Source: Hyphomicrobiales bacterium
GTDB taxonomy: Bacteria > Pseudomonadota > Alphaproteobacteria > Rhizobiales > Rhizobiaceae
DNA length: 64,000 nt
Direction: 5' to 3'
Assembly: GCA_900469615.1 (NCBI GenBank)
Contig: UBYA01000002.1
Location: 186,001 to 250,000, forward strand
Part shown: positions 17,971 through 27,103 of the stretch, one piece after another
Position numbering within the stretch: the stretch's first letter is position 1
Layout of the letters: each line of letters begins with the position of its first letter
Program-made: the position numbers and the translations under genes
Notes under the pieces: generated by a model
Databases searched by the model: none
The model's input: only the letters and a program-made list of their open reading frames with translations
Told to the model about the DNA's origin: nothing

Positions 17971-20225
17971 GCCCTGTTCCTTCTCGATGCGAAGGCCAGA
18001 AGCGAAGAGCCAAGCAGCAGGGCAAGCAATCCTTCGAGAATGAACAGCGTAGCCGGGGTTGCCGTTTGCGGCAGCGGAACGCTGGCGGGAGGTGCCGCGG
18101 AGATCGGTTCAAGCTCGGCGGCCTCGTCGGCACCTTGCGCGTTGCCGGCTGCCTGGCGGTGTCCGGCGTCAGCCTCCGCATTCCGGGCCGTGCCGATGCC
18201 GAGGAGCTTGTTGTAGTCCCAGCCGGCGGGCAGCTGCAGCGGAATGTCGGCCTCGGTCAGCGGCGCGTTCGCCGGGCGCAGGCGCCTGGTATCGACCGCG
18301 ACAAGGCTGGTCAGGCGGGTGACCAGGTGATGCTCCAGCGCCAGTCGAAGGATGCGCCTGTCGGCTTCCGTCTGTGTGATCTTGCCGAGGGTGAGATTGA
18401 CCTCGGCATCGTCGATCTGGCGGCGCGCCCAGATCTTTGAGATGCCCTTGGCATTGCTGGCCTGATCGAGGGGCAGCGAAATCATCCATGGGCGATCGCC
18501 GACCATGCCGCTGACCGTCAGGGTGCCGGCCGCCTTCCCCATTCGGGCAGCCAATACGAGCGGCTCGCCATGATAGATGTCGGGCAGCAGGTTCGGCGAC
18601 AGGCTGACGTTCTTTTCCGAAAAGACCGCCGCGACATTGGTGACGGCTGGGTTCTCCAGCTTGTCGAAGAGGGCGTGCATGCGATCGTTCACTTCGGCGA
18701 CCGAGCCGATGTGGGTGAAGCTGCCGCGGCCGAGCTCGGCGGCACGGCTCATCAGATAGGTGTTGGGCGCCGAGCCGATGCCGACCATGAAGATGCGCGA
18801 GCGTCCACGCGATGCCGCGATCGCATCGAGAAGCTGCTGCTCGTTGTTGACTTCGCCATCCGTGAGAAACACGACCTGGCGCAATCCGTCGGCCTGATGG
18901 CTGTCATCGAGCGCGGCCTGGAGCGGCGGCAGCATTTCGGTTCCGCCGGCGGCCTCCAGGCTGGTGACGAAACGGCGAGCCTTGGCAATGTTGTCAGCCG
19001 TCGCCACGACCGAATCCGGGAAGAACTTGGTCATCGTGTCGTCGAAGCGGATGACGTTGAAGCGGTCGTTCGGCTCCAGCCGGGACAGGGCGTAATCGAG
19101 GCTTGCCCTTGCCTGCTCGATCGACGTGCCGCCCATGGAGCCGGAATTGTCGATGACGAAGACGACTTCGCGGCCAGCCTTTTGCGGCGTCGCTACGGCC
19201 GGCGGGGTTACATAGGCGAGCACGTAATCATCCTTGCCGACGTGTTCGCGGAATAGGCCGACGCTCGGCACGTTGCTTGCGACCGCATTCCATTCGAGCA
19301 CGAAATCACGATCCGCCGTCGTATCGCCGTCCAGAACGATGCGGCGTGCCTGGTCGTTTATCTTGTCGATCCTGACTGCGTGATAGAGGCTTTTGACATC
19401 GTCGACCGGGAAACCGGCATTGAGGTCTACTTTGAGCGTGACGGGATTGGTGCGGTCGCTATCGGGGGCGATCAGCGGCGCGGACACGGGCTTGCCGCTG
19501 CCTTTGCGCGAGGCGTTTTCCCGGGGGCTTCCCCAGCCGGCCTTCAGATCGGCATTCTGTGTAATGGGCGATGTGTCCTGCGGGGTGTAGCGCGGGGCGA
19601 CGACCAGCGGAACTCGCAGGGAGAAGCGGCCGTCCGCCAGGCGCACGGCTTGCTGATACTCGATCTGCACGACGATCTTTTCATGCGGGCCTATGTTTGC
19701 GACCGCGTTGGTGAAGACGTTCGGGCGCTGCTGCTCCACGAGGGTCGCCTTCTTGCCTTCACGGCGCGCCTTCTCGTAGATGGCGCGAGCGGCCTGTTTT
19801 TCCTTGATGTCGGCGACGATCACACGGTTGCCGACGATCATCTTCAGGGAATAGACCGCGCTGTCTTCGGGAAGAGGGAAGACGTAGAGGGCCTCGACCC
19901 ATTTGTCGGTCGAGTTTTCGAAAGCCTGCGTCAGGACAGCCCGTGCAGTCGGTCCGTTGACGTCGATGTCGACATCGGTCGCAAGCCGGGGTGCCTCGAT
20001 ATATTTGCCGTCCTGCGTCGTCTGCAGCAGAAGGCTGCCCGCGCCCATTTCGTTCGGCGTGACGAAGGCTGCCGGCTGTGCATGCGATTCCAGAGGGTGC
20101 AGCAAGGCGAAGATGACGGCAAGCACCGGCAGCAGGATGGCATTGCTGAACCATAACAGCAGGCCGAATCTTGTGAGGACGGTTCGCCGATGTTGACGGC
20201 GCGAGAGGCTTGGCAGGGCTGACAT
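17967..20225 (-). CDS. VIT and VWA domain protein with sorting signal (sortase target)
   Basis: From ATG 20225 (ribosome site AAGGAGCCTGTC) the protein has 752 residues. After an N-terminal signal/anchor (FGLLLWFSNAILLPVLAVIF) comes a VIT domain (about 55-185), then a VWA domain with an intact MIDAS (FVIDNSGSMGG, and FLTDGEVNNE). The C-terminus carries the sorting signal: LPQTA near residue 718, a hydrophobic helix (LFILEGLLALLLGSSLLAFA) and the basic tail SRRNRA. This matches the family known as proteobacterial sortase target proteins, encoded next to its sortase. The frame extends further upstream, but the added residues do not look like a signal peptide. Confidence 0.9.
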   Translation of the reverse strand: MSALPSLSRRQHRRTVLTRFGLLLWFSNAILLPVLAVIFALLHPLESHAQPAAFVTPNEMGAGSLLLQTTQDGKYIEAPRLATDVDIDVNGPTARAVLTQAFENSTDKWVEALYVFPLPEDSAVYSLKMIVGNRVIVADIKEKQAARAIYEKARREGKKATLVEQQRPNVFTNAVANIGPHEKIVVQIEYQQAVRLADGRFSLRVPLVVAPRYTPQDTSPITQNADLKAGWGSPRENASRKGSGKPVSAPLIAPDSDRTNPVTLKVDLNAGFPVDDVKSLYHAVRIDKINDQARRIVLDGDTTADRDFVLEWNAVASNVPSVGLFREHVGKDDYVLAYVTPPAVATPQKAGREVVFVIDNSGSMGGTSIEQARASLDYALSRLEPNDRFNVIRFDDTMTKFFPDSVVATADNIAKARRFVTSLEAAGGTEMLPPLQAALDDSHQADGLRQVVFLTDGEVNNEQQLLDAIAASRGRSRIFMVGIGSAPNTYLMSRAAELGRGSFTHIGSVAEVNDRMHALFDKLENPAVTNVAAVFSEKNVSLSPNLLPDIYHGEPLVLAARMGKAAGTLTVSGMVGDRPWMISLPLDQASNAKGISKIWARRQIDDAEVNLTLGKITQTEADRRILRLALEHHLVTRLTSLVAVDTRRLRPANAPLTEADIPLQLPAGWDYNKLLGIGTARNAEADAGHRQAAGNAQGADEAAELEPISAAPPASVPLPQTATPATLFILEGLLALLLGSSLLAFASRRNRA

Positions 20226-20394
20226 GACAGGCTCCTTGTTCGTTGAGGAATGACTGAAGCCATTGTCAACAAAGGCTATTTTCCCGCCAGCGTAAGCTTT
20301 GCCCTGTTTCGTCCGCATCTTGCCGTAAACGGTCTTGCCGATGGCGGGCATGTGTGGAATTGTGAAGAAAATTACGCAATCAGGAAATGAATGA

Positions 20395-21156
20395 ATGGTC
20401 CAGGGCGACCCCTACCTATCCGATCATCAGAACAGTGCCGTGGCGGAGCGGGTTCGCGAAGAAATCGCCCGGAGGCGTATTTCCAGGCAGCGTCTCGCCA
20501 ACGACGCGCGCATCAGCCTTTCGACGCTGGAGAAGGCTCTTTCCGGACATCGGCCCTTCACGCTTGCGACCATCATCCGCCTGGAGCAGGCGATGGGCGT
20601 GGTTCTGCGCGAAGCGGGAGGCGCGCAATCGTCTTCGATCAACGACAGGCCGGGCCACGCTCCCGAAGAGCTCGGCGCCTATTCGCGCGCTTCGGTGTCC
20701 TGGCTCGAGGGCGTCTACCTGACGCTTCGACCGTCCTTCGGCGATCCGGATGCGATCTTTGCCTATTGCACGGAAATCGCCTGGGATGGAGAAAGCACGC
20801 GCCTGAGCTTCAAGGAGCGCGAGCGCAGCGATGCGTCTTTTTCACAGCAAGGCTCGGTATCCGTTCCGCATCTGTCGGGGCATATCTATCTCGTGACGAA
20901 TTCGTCCGGGCAGTATCGCATGGCGATATTGTCCCGGCCGAGCATAACGGGTGAGATGTTCGGTCTCCTGACGACGTTGCGCGCCGGTCAGGGTTCGCAT
21001 CTCACGCCGGTCTCGACGCCGTTGGCGCTGCTGCCGATCTCGGCTTTTGCGCAACCGTCGCTGGGGCGTGTCTCGGCAGGGGACCGCAATCACGAAGCCT
21101 ATTCCGCCATAATGCGCAGAATTACCGGCGAGAGCTATGCCGGCTTCGTCGGCTGA
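20395..21156 (+). CDS. HTH transcriptional regulator with unknown C-terminal domain
   Basis: The 253-residue protein has an N-terminal helix-turn-helix of the Cro/C1 kind (VREEIARRRISRQRLANDAR then ISLSTLEKALSGHRPFTLAT). The remaining 170 residues form an unassigned domain (SWLEGVYLTLRPSFGDPDAI, YCTEIAWD, GHIYLVTNSSGQYRMAILSR) that resembles a ligand- or carbohydrate-sensing beta-rich domain, but I cannot name it. ATG 20395 has AGGAAATGA upstream. It is divergent from the sortase pair across 170 bases and may control it. Confidence 0.8.
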   Translation: MVQGDPYLSDHQNSAVAERVREEIARRRISRQRLANDARISLSTLEKALSGHRPFTLATIIRLEQAMGVVLREAGGAQSSSINDRPGHAPEELGAYSRASVSWLEGVYLTLRPSFGDPDAIFAYCTEIAWDGESTRLSFKERERSDASFSQQGSVSVPHLSGHIYLVTNSSGQYRMAILSRPSITGEMFGLLTTLRAGQGSHLTPVSTPLALLPISAFAQPSLGRVSAGDRNHEAYSAIMRRITGESYAGFVG

Positions 21157-21177
21157 GACCTGCCGGCGGGTGCGCTG

Positions 21178-21927
21178 TCAGCGGGCATCGTGAAAAATGA
21201 TGCCGACCGTATGGCGCATGCCGGAACGGACCCGGCTGACGCCATGCCTGAGATTGACACGGTAGTTTCCCTTTGCTCCTCGCACAGGGCGATTGTGAAC
21301 GGCGAAAGCGACGGCATCGCCCTGCCGAAGCGGCACCACCTCCGCACGGCTTTGCATGCGCGGCCGCTGCTCGGTCAAAACGAACTCGCCTCCGGTAAAG
21401 TCCCGTCTCGGCTCGGAAAGCAGGATTGCGACCTGGATGGGAAAGGCAAGCGCGCCGTAGAGATCCTGGTGCAGGCAGTTGAAGTCTCCCGGCACGTATT
21501 GCAGCAGCAGCGGCGTCGGGCGCGTCTGGCCGGCCTCATGGCATTGTTTCAGGAAGCAGGTGTGGTCCTCCGGGTAGCGTTGCGCGATGCCCATCCGTTC
21601 GTTCCAGCCGTTTGCGATGCCGGCCAGACGAGGGTAAAGCGTGCTGCGCAACCCGGCCAAGAGCGCCGGCAGCGGATAGCTGAAGTAGCGGTATTCGCCT
21701 TTCCCGAAGCCGTGACGCGCCATGATGACATGGCTCCGGAAGTGATGTTCCTGCGGATAAAGCCCGGCGATCGCATCGCACTCCTGCGGTGCGAGAAGTT
21801 TGGGGAGAATGGCGCAGCCGAAGCCGTCAAGCTCTGCTGCAAGAGCCTGCCAATCATAGGTGTCGACCCGCGCCGCGACAGAACGTTCCGCGGGGATCGG
21901 AGCGATGGTGGATGTCGATGTGTGCAT
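21178..21927 (-). CDS. 2-oxoglutarate/Fe(II)-dependent oxygenase
   Basis: From ATG 21927 the protein has 249 residues. The iron ligands are visible as His-x-Asp in NCLHQDLYG and a distal His in VAFAVHNRP, followed by the Arg-rich 2OG contact region (RPVRGAKGNYRVNLRHGVS). It looks like the COG3826-type oxygenase group, whose substrates are unknown. A protein or small-molecule hydroxylase is possible. It lies downstream of the autotransporter on the same strand, 222 bases away, and convergent with the HTH regulator. Confidence 0.82.
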   Translation of the reverse strand: MHTSTSTIAPIPAERSVAARVDTYDWQALAAELDGFGCAILPKLLAPQECDAIAGLYPQEHHFRSHVIMARHGFGKGEYRYFSYPLPALLAGLRSTLYPRLAGIANGWNERMGIAQRYPEDHTCFLKQCHEAGQTRPTPLLLQYVPGDFNCLHQDLYGALAFPIQVAILLSEPRRDFTGGEFVLTEQRPRMQSRAEVVPLRQGDAVAFAVHNRPVRGAKGNYRVNLRHGVSRVRSGMRHTVGIIFHDAR

Positions 21928-22149
21928 GTCATGTCCTCGGTCTGAGCGGCATTCGATACGTCCGGGGGCCGCGAGACCTCGAATGCTAGCGTCCAAAACG
22001 GATCGGCAGCCACCCGATTTCCGATGGAATGCGAGGGAGAATTGATGTCGTCCGCGCTTTACGCATTTGCACGCTGCAGAACATGCAGGATGTGTTTCCG
22101 AAGCCTGTGAGGAGAATGAGGCGGTCGGCGGGATGCCGTTATCCGCGCC

Positions 22150-25100
22150 TCAATAACGCGCCTGCAGCAGCAGCCGGAAGAGATGTGCGCGGTTCTCCGC
22201 GCCGAAGCTGCCGTTATAATCCAGCGCAAGCGAAATCTGCTGGCTGAGCGCAATGTCGAAGCCCGCATCGACCACCAGCGCGTCCCGGTCGACCACGGTC
22301 CCGCTTTCGGTGAAGATGTCTCCGCCGGCGAAAGCCATGCGGGAGGTGATATCCAGATCGCCGAATGCGTGCCGCCAGCCGAGCGAGCCATAGAGTTTTG
22401 CCGGCATGTCCGCCAAGGCGATGTCCCGCTCCGCCCGCGCGCCAAACGTGGCGAAGGTAATTGCCGATTGATCGGCGCTGCCGCTCAGGGCGGCCGCACC
22501 GCCGCGCTCTGAAAATGAGCTCGTTCGAACATCGGTGAACGTCACATTCGCAAACGGCTCGAGGCGCGTATCGCCCATGGAAATCTCGTAGGCCAGTTCG
22601 CCGAACGCCTGCGCGGTATAGGCATGATAATCGGCTCGCAGCGAATCCGCATAGCCGGAGAAGTCGATGTCGCGCAGGGTGGAAACCGATTGCAGGCTAT
22701 AGGTGCCTCCGAGCCGCAGCGCCAGCGGTCCCCATTCTCGCCCGGCATAAACCCCGATATTGTAGTTGTCGGTATCGGCATGGGCCGAGACGCCGGATTG
22801 GGAGAAGCGGCTGCGGCCGTAGCCGGCGAGCGCGCCGACACGCCAATCCGAGTCGTAAAGCGTGGTATCGAAGCCGAACAGCACGCCGCCGGTGCTGCTG
22901 CTGCCGCCGTCCGAGGAGGTCCATCCTCCATAGGGCGCGCTCCAGAATGCGGCCAGGCCATTGGCGGGATCGGAGAGAATGCCGTCGATGGCTTTTTCCG
23001 ATGCCGTCGTCTCGTGCCGGTCGCCATTTGTGTAGGCAAGGCCGGCATCGCCCGATACCCGTGCCTGCTTGGTGCTGACGGCAATGCCTCCTTGCATGCC
23101 GCGAAGGCGATCGATAGCGGCATCGCGGATAAAACGGCCATTGTCGAAGGCTACCCCGGCGAGCGACGTATGAATTTCGCCGGCAAGCTGCTTCAGCGCT
23201 CCGGATGCTTCATCCATGCTCAATACCGAGACGGCATCGTACAGACTGTTCGAGGCTCCGAGGCTTTCGATGCCGCCCGCTGCCGCGCGCTGGTTTGCAT
23301 TCGTACCTGCGGTCGCAAAGGAAGTGTCGTTGCGTTGCAGGGTGAGATCGATCGTGCCGCTGGAATAGTCGAGAACAGGGGTGACGAAAGCGTAATTCGA
23401 CTTAATCGTGTCGAAGCTGCCGGAAACTCCGCCTGCGGCGGAGAGAATGGTGTAGCTCGTAAAGGCTTTCAGGCCGCTGCCGGCCAGCGAAAGCGTCCCG
23501 CCGTTCAGGCTGGCCGTTCCGGTAACGTCGATCCGATCGGCGGCGGTGTCATTGCTTTCAATGAGAACGGTCGAGCCGCTTTGAGTGGTCAGATCGCCGT
23601 CGATCGTCAATGTGCCGATGCCGTTGTCGCCCGGAGACAGGGTCGCGCCGGCTCCCACCACGGTCGAGCCGACCGTGCCCGTTCCGCCGAGCAGGCCGTA
23701 GCCGCTGAGATTGATCGACCCGCCAAGCGTGCCGTCGACGATCAGGCTGCCGCCGGAGACCGAGGTCACGCCGCTGAACGCGCTGGAATTGCCGGTCAGG
23801 GTCACGTCGCCGGATGCGACATAGAGCGAGCCATTGCCGTCGATCGCCGCATTCACGGTTTGCGGCGTACCGCCAAAATTGAAGACGAGAGAGCCGTTGC
23901 CGCTGCCGAAGTGAATGGCATCGACGTCGAGCGTCGCCGCGCCTGTTGCCGTTTGGCCGAGCGCTGAGCCGATATTGACCGAGGCGGTGGAACCGGCTTG
24001 AGCCGCAATCGTCACGCTCGGGGCAGACAGCGTCGAGCCGCCGCTCAGGGTGAGGCTGGCATCGCCTGCATTGCCGACCGTCAATCCGTTGTCGACCGAA
24101 AGCGTCGATCCGTTTCCGGTTACGGTGACTGCGCCGCTGCTGCCCGCCGCATCGCCGATGGTCGCGCTTGCCGTGTGGACCGTGCCTCCCTGGATGACGT
24201 CCAGCGTGCCGCTTCCGGCATCGCCGATGATCATGTCGCCCTGGTTGCTCCAGGTCGAGCCGTCGCCGGTGACGGTGGCCGAGCCGCTGGAGCCGGAAGA
24301 CGTGCCGATGCTGGCGCTCTGGCTCGTCAGCGCACCTTCCGACGACACCGCAAGGCTTCCCGTGCCTCCGCTGGCGCTGCCGACATCGAGCTCGCCGTCG
24401 ATCGACCAGTGGCTGCCGCCGCCGCTGACAAGCGCCTGACCATTGCCGCCCGCGCCGGTGCCGAGCGATGCGTCGCCCGTCGAAAGGGTTGCGCCCGCCA
24501 GGACCTGTAGCGATCCGCTTCCGGCCGCGCCGTCCTGCAGCTCGCCGCTCATGTCGAAATGGCTGCCATTGCCGACGACGACGAGCGTGCCGCTGGACGA
24601 GGCTTCCTTGCCGAGCGTCGCCGTTGCCGCACTGGCGCTTGCCGATCCGGAAACGGTCACGGAGCCGGATCCCTCGTTGCCGACGGTCAGGTCGGCATTG
24701 ATATCCCAGTGCGAGCCGGTGCCATCGACCGTCACCGCGCCAGCCGAATTTTTCCCGTCGGCAATGACGGCCGAACTGCTCGTGACCGCGCCGCCGGTGC
24801 TGATGTCGAGCCTGCCGTCGGCACCCGAGCTGTCCGCATCGGCATGATCGCCGCCGACCAGCAACGCGCCGGTATCCCACAGCGAACCGACACCGCCGAC
24901 GGTGACGGAACCGCTGGCAAAACGGCCGACGATGGCAGACCCGCTCGACACCGTTGCACCGGAATAGATCGAAAGCGCGCCGTCTCCGCTGGAGCCGACC
25001 GTCAGAAGCCCGCTGGTGGTCCATTGAGAGCCCAGGCCGGACACCGTCGCCGAACTGGCGCCGTTACCGCTTCCAAGGCCGATCGTTGCATTGTCGTTCG

Positions 25101-25851
25101 AAACGGTCGCACCGGTTGATATGACGATCGTGCCGGTGCCGTCGCCACCGACGATCAGGTCCCCGTCGATCAGCCAGCTTGTTCCCGCGCCTGAAACCGA
25201 CGCGTCGCCCGAACTTCCCGCGGCATATCCGAGCGTTGCATCGCCGGTGCTCGCCGTGGCACCATCGGCCAGATCGAACGAGCCTTGCCCGTTGTAACCG
25301 ACGAACAGCGGCTGGCTGCCGGAAAGCGTGAACGAGGATTGGCCGTTGACGACGATGCTGCCGCTGCTTCCGGCCGCGGAGCCGATATAGACGGGCCCTC
25401 CGCCCTCATATTGACCGCCGGCGCTGATCGTGAGCGTCGCGGTTCCCTGGTCGCCGACCAGGAGCGTGCCGCTGTTCTGCCAGTCTGCGGCGGCACCGGT
25501 CAGATCGAAAACGCCGCCGGCACCCGCATGCGAACCGATCGAAGCGGAAGAGGTCTGCAGCGAGCCGAGAACCGTCAGCGCACCGTCCCCATCGAGCCCG
25601 ACGGTGAGATCGCCTGCCGAGGCGGAACTGCCGGCTATGATTTCGGGGGCAACGGCGCCGCCGTCGATCGTGACGGAATCTGCGGAGCCGGGCACGGATG
25701 CGGCCGACCAGTTGCCCGCATTGTTCCAGTTGCTGTCTACCCCGCCCGTCCACGATAAAGACGCCGCGAGGGCAGCTGCCGAGGCGAGGCAGGCCGACAT
25801 CGGTACGAGAAAGGTCGATATGCGCAGGGCGGCGCGCGCAGCAGCCAGCAT
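22150..25851 (-). CDS. Autotransporter with repetitive passenger and beta-barrel
   Basis: ATG 25851 gives 1233 residues; the frame extends to a TTG at 25929. A signal peptide (LRISTFLVPMSACLASAAAL) precedes SLSWTGGVDSNWNNAGNWS, a common start of passenger beta-helices. About residues 60-700 are roughly a dozen degenerate repeats of about 46 residues following the pattern G.LTV..GATV....A.IG...GS.G.VTV.G.GS.W. A linker (SLGASNSLYDAVSVLSM) leads to the C-terminal beta-barrel of about 280 residues (AFWSAPYGGWTSSDGG to HLFRLLLQARY). It should be secreted by the type V route as a surface adhesin or similar. Confidence 0.9.
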   Translation of the reverse strand: MLAAARAALRISTFLVPMSACLASAAALAASLSWTGGVDSNWNNAGNWSAASVPGSADSVTIDGGAVAPEIIAGSSASAGDLTVGLDGDGALTVLGSLQTSSASIGSHAGAGGVFDLTGAAADWQNSGTLLVGDQGTATLTISAGGQYEGGGPVYIGSAAGSSGSIVVNGQSSFTLSGSQPLFVGYNGQGSFDLADGATASTGDATLGYAAGSSGDASVSGAGTSWLIDGDLIVGGDGTGTIVISTGATVSNDNATIGLGSGNGASSATVSGLGSQWTTSGLLTVGSSGDGALSIYSGATVSSGSAIVGRFASGSVTVGGVGSLWDTGALLVGGDHADADSSGADGRLDISTGGAVTSSSAVIADGKNSAGAVTVDGTGSHWDINADLTVGNEGSGSVTVSGSASASAATATLGKEASSSGTLVVVGNGSHFDMSGELQDGAAGSGSLQVLAGATLSTGDASLGTGAGGNGQALVSGGGSHWSIDGELDVGSASGGTGSLAVSSEGALTSQSASIGTSSGSSGSATVTGDGSTWSNQGDMIIGDAGSGTLDVIQGGTVHTASATIGDAAGSSGAVTVTGNGSTLSVDNGLTVGNAGDASLTLSGGSTLSAPSVTIAAQAGSTASVNIGSALGQTATGAATLDVDAIHFGSGNGSLVFNFGGTPQTVNAAIDGNGSLYVASGDVTLTGNSSAFSGVTSVSGGSLIVDGTLGGSINLSGYGLLGGTGTVGSTVVGAGATLSPGDNGIGTLTIDGDLTTQSGSTVLIESNDTAADRIDVTGTASLNGGTLSLAGSGLKAFTSYTILSAAGGVSGSFDTIKSNYAFVTPVLDYSSGTIDLTLQRNDTSFATAGTNANQRAAAGGIESLGASNSLYDAVSVLSMDEASGALKQLAGEIHTSLAGVAFDNGRFIRDAAIDRLRGMQGGIAVSTKQARVSGDAGLAYTNGDRHETTASEKAIDGILSDPANGLAAFWSAPYGGWTSSDGGSSSTGGVLFGFDTTLYDSDWRVGALAGYGRSRFSQSGVSAHADTDNYNIGVYAGREWGPLALRLGGTYSLQSVSTLRDIDFSGYADSLRADYHAYTAQAFGELAYEISMGDTRLEPFANVTFTDVRTSSFSERGGAAALSGSADQSAITFATFGARAERDIALADMPAKLYGSLGWRHAFGDLDITSRMAFAGGDIFTESGTVVDRDALVVDAGFDIALSQQISLALDYNGSFGAENRAHLFRLLLQARY

Positions 25852-26192
25852 TGAAAAGCGTCCTACAACGTGTTGTTGCACATTGTTAGAAACAGCATTT
25901 ATGGTTAACGATCTGTAAATCCGGCTCAAAATTCGGTGTTTCCTGCGCCGACGCGCCGCGATTTCAACCCTCCGTGACCATCATGAGGGCCGGCCGGCAT
26001 TTCACGGCATGACAGCCGGCAAGTGGCCTCGCCGGATTGCGAGGTGGAAGCCGCGCCCTTCCGAGAGTCGCGACGGCGAAGGTCGGGTGCCTTGATGCTA
26101 CACTTCGATACAGTTTGGCCGTTTCCGGAAATTTGGCGGATACAATTTGCCGCGATCCTCCACCCAGACCATCGATCTGGCCGGAGTCAAAC
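25852..26192. promoter_or_regulatory. Divergent promoter region, autotransporter and cytochrome P460
   Basis: The 341 bases lie between divergent starts. Near the cytochrome gene the segment GATACAGTTTGGCC (26107-26120) is repeated 32 bases later as GATACAATTTGCCG (26139-26152), about three helical turns. The TACAAT part of the second copy could serve as a -10 box, 46 bases before the start codon. A related pair precedes the epoxide hydrolase gene. No gene is seen here. Confidence 0.4.
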
Positions 26193-26702
26193 ATGAAGCT
26201 CGCTCTCCTTGGCGCATTTGCCGTTTCAAGCCTTGCTGTCGGCATTGCCGCCTCGCAATCCGCCCCGACCGTTGCGCCGCCGGAAAACGCCTCGCCGATC
26301 TATGGCGTGACCATCCCGGAGGGTTATCGGGACTGGCGGTTCATTGCGCCGGCGCAGGAGGCTCCGCCGCTCGACGAACTGCGTGCGGTGCTCGGCAATG
26401 ACATCGCCGTCGACGCCTACAAGAAGGGCATCCTGCCTTTTCCGGATGGATCGATCCTTGTCAAACTTGCCTATAAGCGCAAGCAATCGACGGAGTTCGC
26501 GCCGGCAACCGTGCCGGGAACGCCGACCACCGTGCAGGTCATGGTGAAGGATTCGAAGAAATATCCCGACAGTCACGGCTGGGGATTTGGACGGTTCGTC
26601 AACGGCAAGCCGGTCGATATCGCTCAGCACGAGACCTGTCTCAGCTGCCATGTCGGCAATGTGAAGGATCACGACTACGTCTTCACGCGCTACGCGCCGT
26701 AA
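26193..26702 (+). CDS. Cytochrome P460 family haem protein
   Basis: The 169-residue protein has a Sec signal (KLALLGAFAVSSLAVGIAAS) and is periplasmic. The C-terminal haem motif CLSCH sits in HETCLSCHVGNVKDHDYVFT, and the P460 core is visible (PEGYRDWRFIAPA, YKKGILPFPDGSILVKLAYK, SHGWGFGRF). P460 cytochromes have a Lys-cross-linked haem and oxidise hydroxylamine or bind NO. The cross-linking Lys cannot be assigned from sequence alone, so an NO-binding or detoxifying role is inference. It has a hairpin just downstream. Confidence 0.88.
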   Translation: MKLALLGAFAVSSLAVGIAASQSAPTVAPPENASPIYGVTIPEGYRDWRFIAPAQEAPPLDELRAVLGNDIAVDAYKKGILPFPDGSILVKLAYKRKQSTEFAPATVPGTPTTVQVMVKDSKKYPDSHGWGFGRFVNGKPVDIAQHETCLSCHVGNVKDHDYVFTRYAP

Positions 26703-26731
26703 GTCCCGTCAACTGCGCTGAACTGGAATTG

Positions 26732-26760
26732 CCGGCCCGAGCGCGCCGCATCGGGGCCGG
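26732..26760 (+). terminator. Hairpin downstream of the cytochrome P460 gene
   Basis: CCGGCCC (26732-26738) and GGGCCGG (26754-26760) form a 7-bp stem with a 15-base loop, 30 bases after the stop codon. The T-rich tail is missing, so this is a possible terminator only. Confidence 0.4.
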
Positions 26761-27103
26761 CCGGCTATCCACGGCTTCCCCTCCCGCCGGGATAGCCGCT
26801 CATTCCGAGACCGGGATGCGATTGTCGCCGCATCCCGGTCTCGGTCGTATCGAGGCGACCATCGTTTCATCCCATCCCATGCCGGTAACAGGGCCGCCGC
26901 CGAAAGCGGTGAAGGTGCGCCTTGTCCGTTTGGTCGCGTTTGCCGCCGACACCGGGAAATGTCCGGTCTGTATTCCATTGTAGTTTTGGCCGGTTCGGAC
27001 ACCGCAAGATACAATTCGACGCAGTTGAAGACACAACCGGGATACACGCGGCACGCAAAACTTCGCGGCAATCAACAAACCTCCCGAACCTATGGAGATG
27101 CAG
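26761..27103. promoter_or_regulatory. Upstream region of the epoxide hydrolase gene
   Basis: The 343 bases contain no gene. At 26979-26993 (TTGTAGTTTTGGCCG) and 27008-27022 (GATACAATTCGACGC) lies a motif pair like that before the cytochrome P460 gene. TACAAT at 27010-27015 could be the -10 box, giving a leader of about 80 bases. Confidence 0.4.

Noticed and set aside
22900..25500. Repetitive DNA considered as a non-coding repeat array
   Set aside because: The repeats are in frame and code for a typical autotransporter passenger, so they are protein repeats.
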